A stretch of 64,000 bases of DNA, taken from positions 434,001 to 498,000 of the forward strand of contig NZ_RJKN01000001.1 in NCBI RefSeq assembly GCF_003751265.1. Reading direction: 5' to 3'. The stretch is from Pseudokineococcus lusitanus (lineage in GTDB: Bacteria > Actinomycetota > Actinomycetes > Actinomycetales > Quadrisphaeraceae). The stretch's first letter is position 1, and each line of letters opens with the position of its first letter. This document shows positions 63,788-64,000 of the stretch, piece after piece. The position numbers were made by a program, and so were the translations under genes. The notes below the pieces were generated by a model, which worked only from the letters and a program-made list of their open reading frames with translations, had not been told where the DNA came from and searched no databases.

Positions 63788-64000
63788 TCATCGGCCGGCG
63801 GACGCCCCGGCCATGGCGGCGAGGCGGCCGACCACCCGTTCGGCGCGGACGAGGCCGACGGCGCGGCCGACGTCGTCCACGACGACGACGGGGTCGAACC
63901 GGCAGCCGGCCGGGCGGGCGACGAGGCGCAGCGCGAGCTCGACGACGTCGTCCGTCGCCCGCGTGCGCAGGGAGACCGGCGCGACACGGTGGCCGTCGCC
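63788..64000 (-). CDS. C-terminal end of a CBS-like domain protein (5' part beyond the window)
   Basis: The last 70 codons end with TGA 63788-63790. FDPVVVVDDVGRAVGLVRAERVVGRLA is the C-terminal strand-helix of a CBS domain; the rest of the protein is beyond the window edge. Possibly a GGDEF/EAL or CBS-pair protein, which cannot be decided from this fragment. Confidence 0.7.
   Translation of the reverse strand, partial: GDGHRVAPVSLRTRATDDVVELALRLVARPAGCRFDPVVVVDDVGRAVGLVRAERVVGRLAAMAGASAGR

Overview
The window is about 74 percent GC by eye, dense in genes, and typical of a high-GC actinobacterium. Evidence includes GTG-rich starts with GTGA overlaps, leaderless -10 boxes of TANNNT form, a CIRCE/HrcA pair, DtxR/IdeR-type iron boxes, DUF3097, DUF1059, and the actinobacterial gene order rpsT - lepA - hemW - hrcA - dnaJ - HIT - phoH - ybeY - era - leuA - recO - uppS - zur/znu - glyS - dus - dgt - dnaG - tRNA-Asn. 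The order and content would fit Kineosporiales or a neighbouring order, but the genus cannot be fixed from sequence alone.

Layout. 1-6.2 kb: end of an unknown protein, a GAF-GGDEF signalling protein, a small NYN-type protein, amylosucrase, an EVE/PUA-like protein and a secreted protein. 6.2-11.2 kb: two tRNAs, dnaG, dgt, dus. 11.3-18.3 kb: an orphan cytochrome P450 and two tandem secreted M14 zinc peptidases, each followed by a strong hairpin. 18.3-23.4 kb: glyS divergent from a zinc operon, znuA-znuC-znuB-zur, with a Zur-like box over the znuA start. 23.6-29.3 kb: uppS, recO, a tetratricopeptide-like GGDEF protein, and leuA with a Leu-codon leader peptide and attenuator. 29.3-34.1 kb: an apparent catabolic island (nitrilase-family amidohydrolase, HisD-family dehydrogenase, LysR regulator, NCS1 permease) between leuA and era. 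34.1-37.3 kb: era, ybeY, phoH, HIT. 37.4-41.6 kb: a ferric-siderophore ABC system under two DtxR/IdeR-type boxes, sitting where rsmE is usual. 41.7-48.9 kb: dnaJ, hrcA, DUF3097, a DUF4870 membrane protein, hemW, and a phytoene-dehydrogenase-like FAD oxidoreductase. 49.2-58.1 kb: MOSC protein, lepA, rpsT, a YciI-like protein, holA, comEC, comEA. 58.1-64 kb: an Nramp-related transporter, leuS, a polysaccharide pyruvyl transferase-like protein, a DUF1059 protein and the end of a CBS-like protein.

Most genes are housekeeping: replication and nucleotide pools (dnaG, dgt, holA), translation (tRNAs, glyS, leuS, rpsT, lepA, era, ybeY, dus) and stress (hrcA-dnaJ). Around these lie metal-uptake and catabolic modules with visible regulatory sites. 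The most unusual feature is a set of intergenic arrays with a 40-41 bp period built on GGCGCC-centred inverted repeats. Two arrays (8409-8547 and 45702-45840) have four copies each with an exact 41-bp period and nearly the same 16-bp palindrome. A third array (48901-49160) has seven copies of a different unit with the same GGCGCC core. Long open frames on the strand opposite real genes were treated as GC-rich shadows and omitted.
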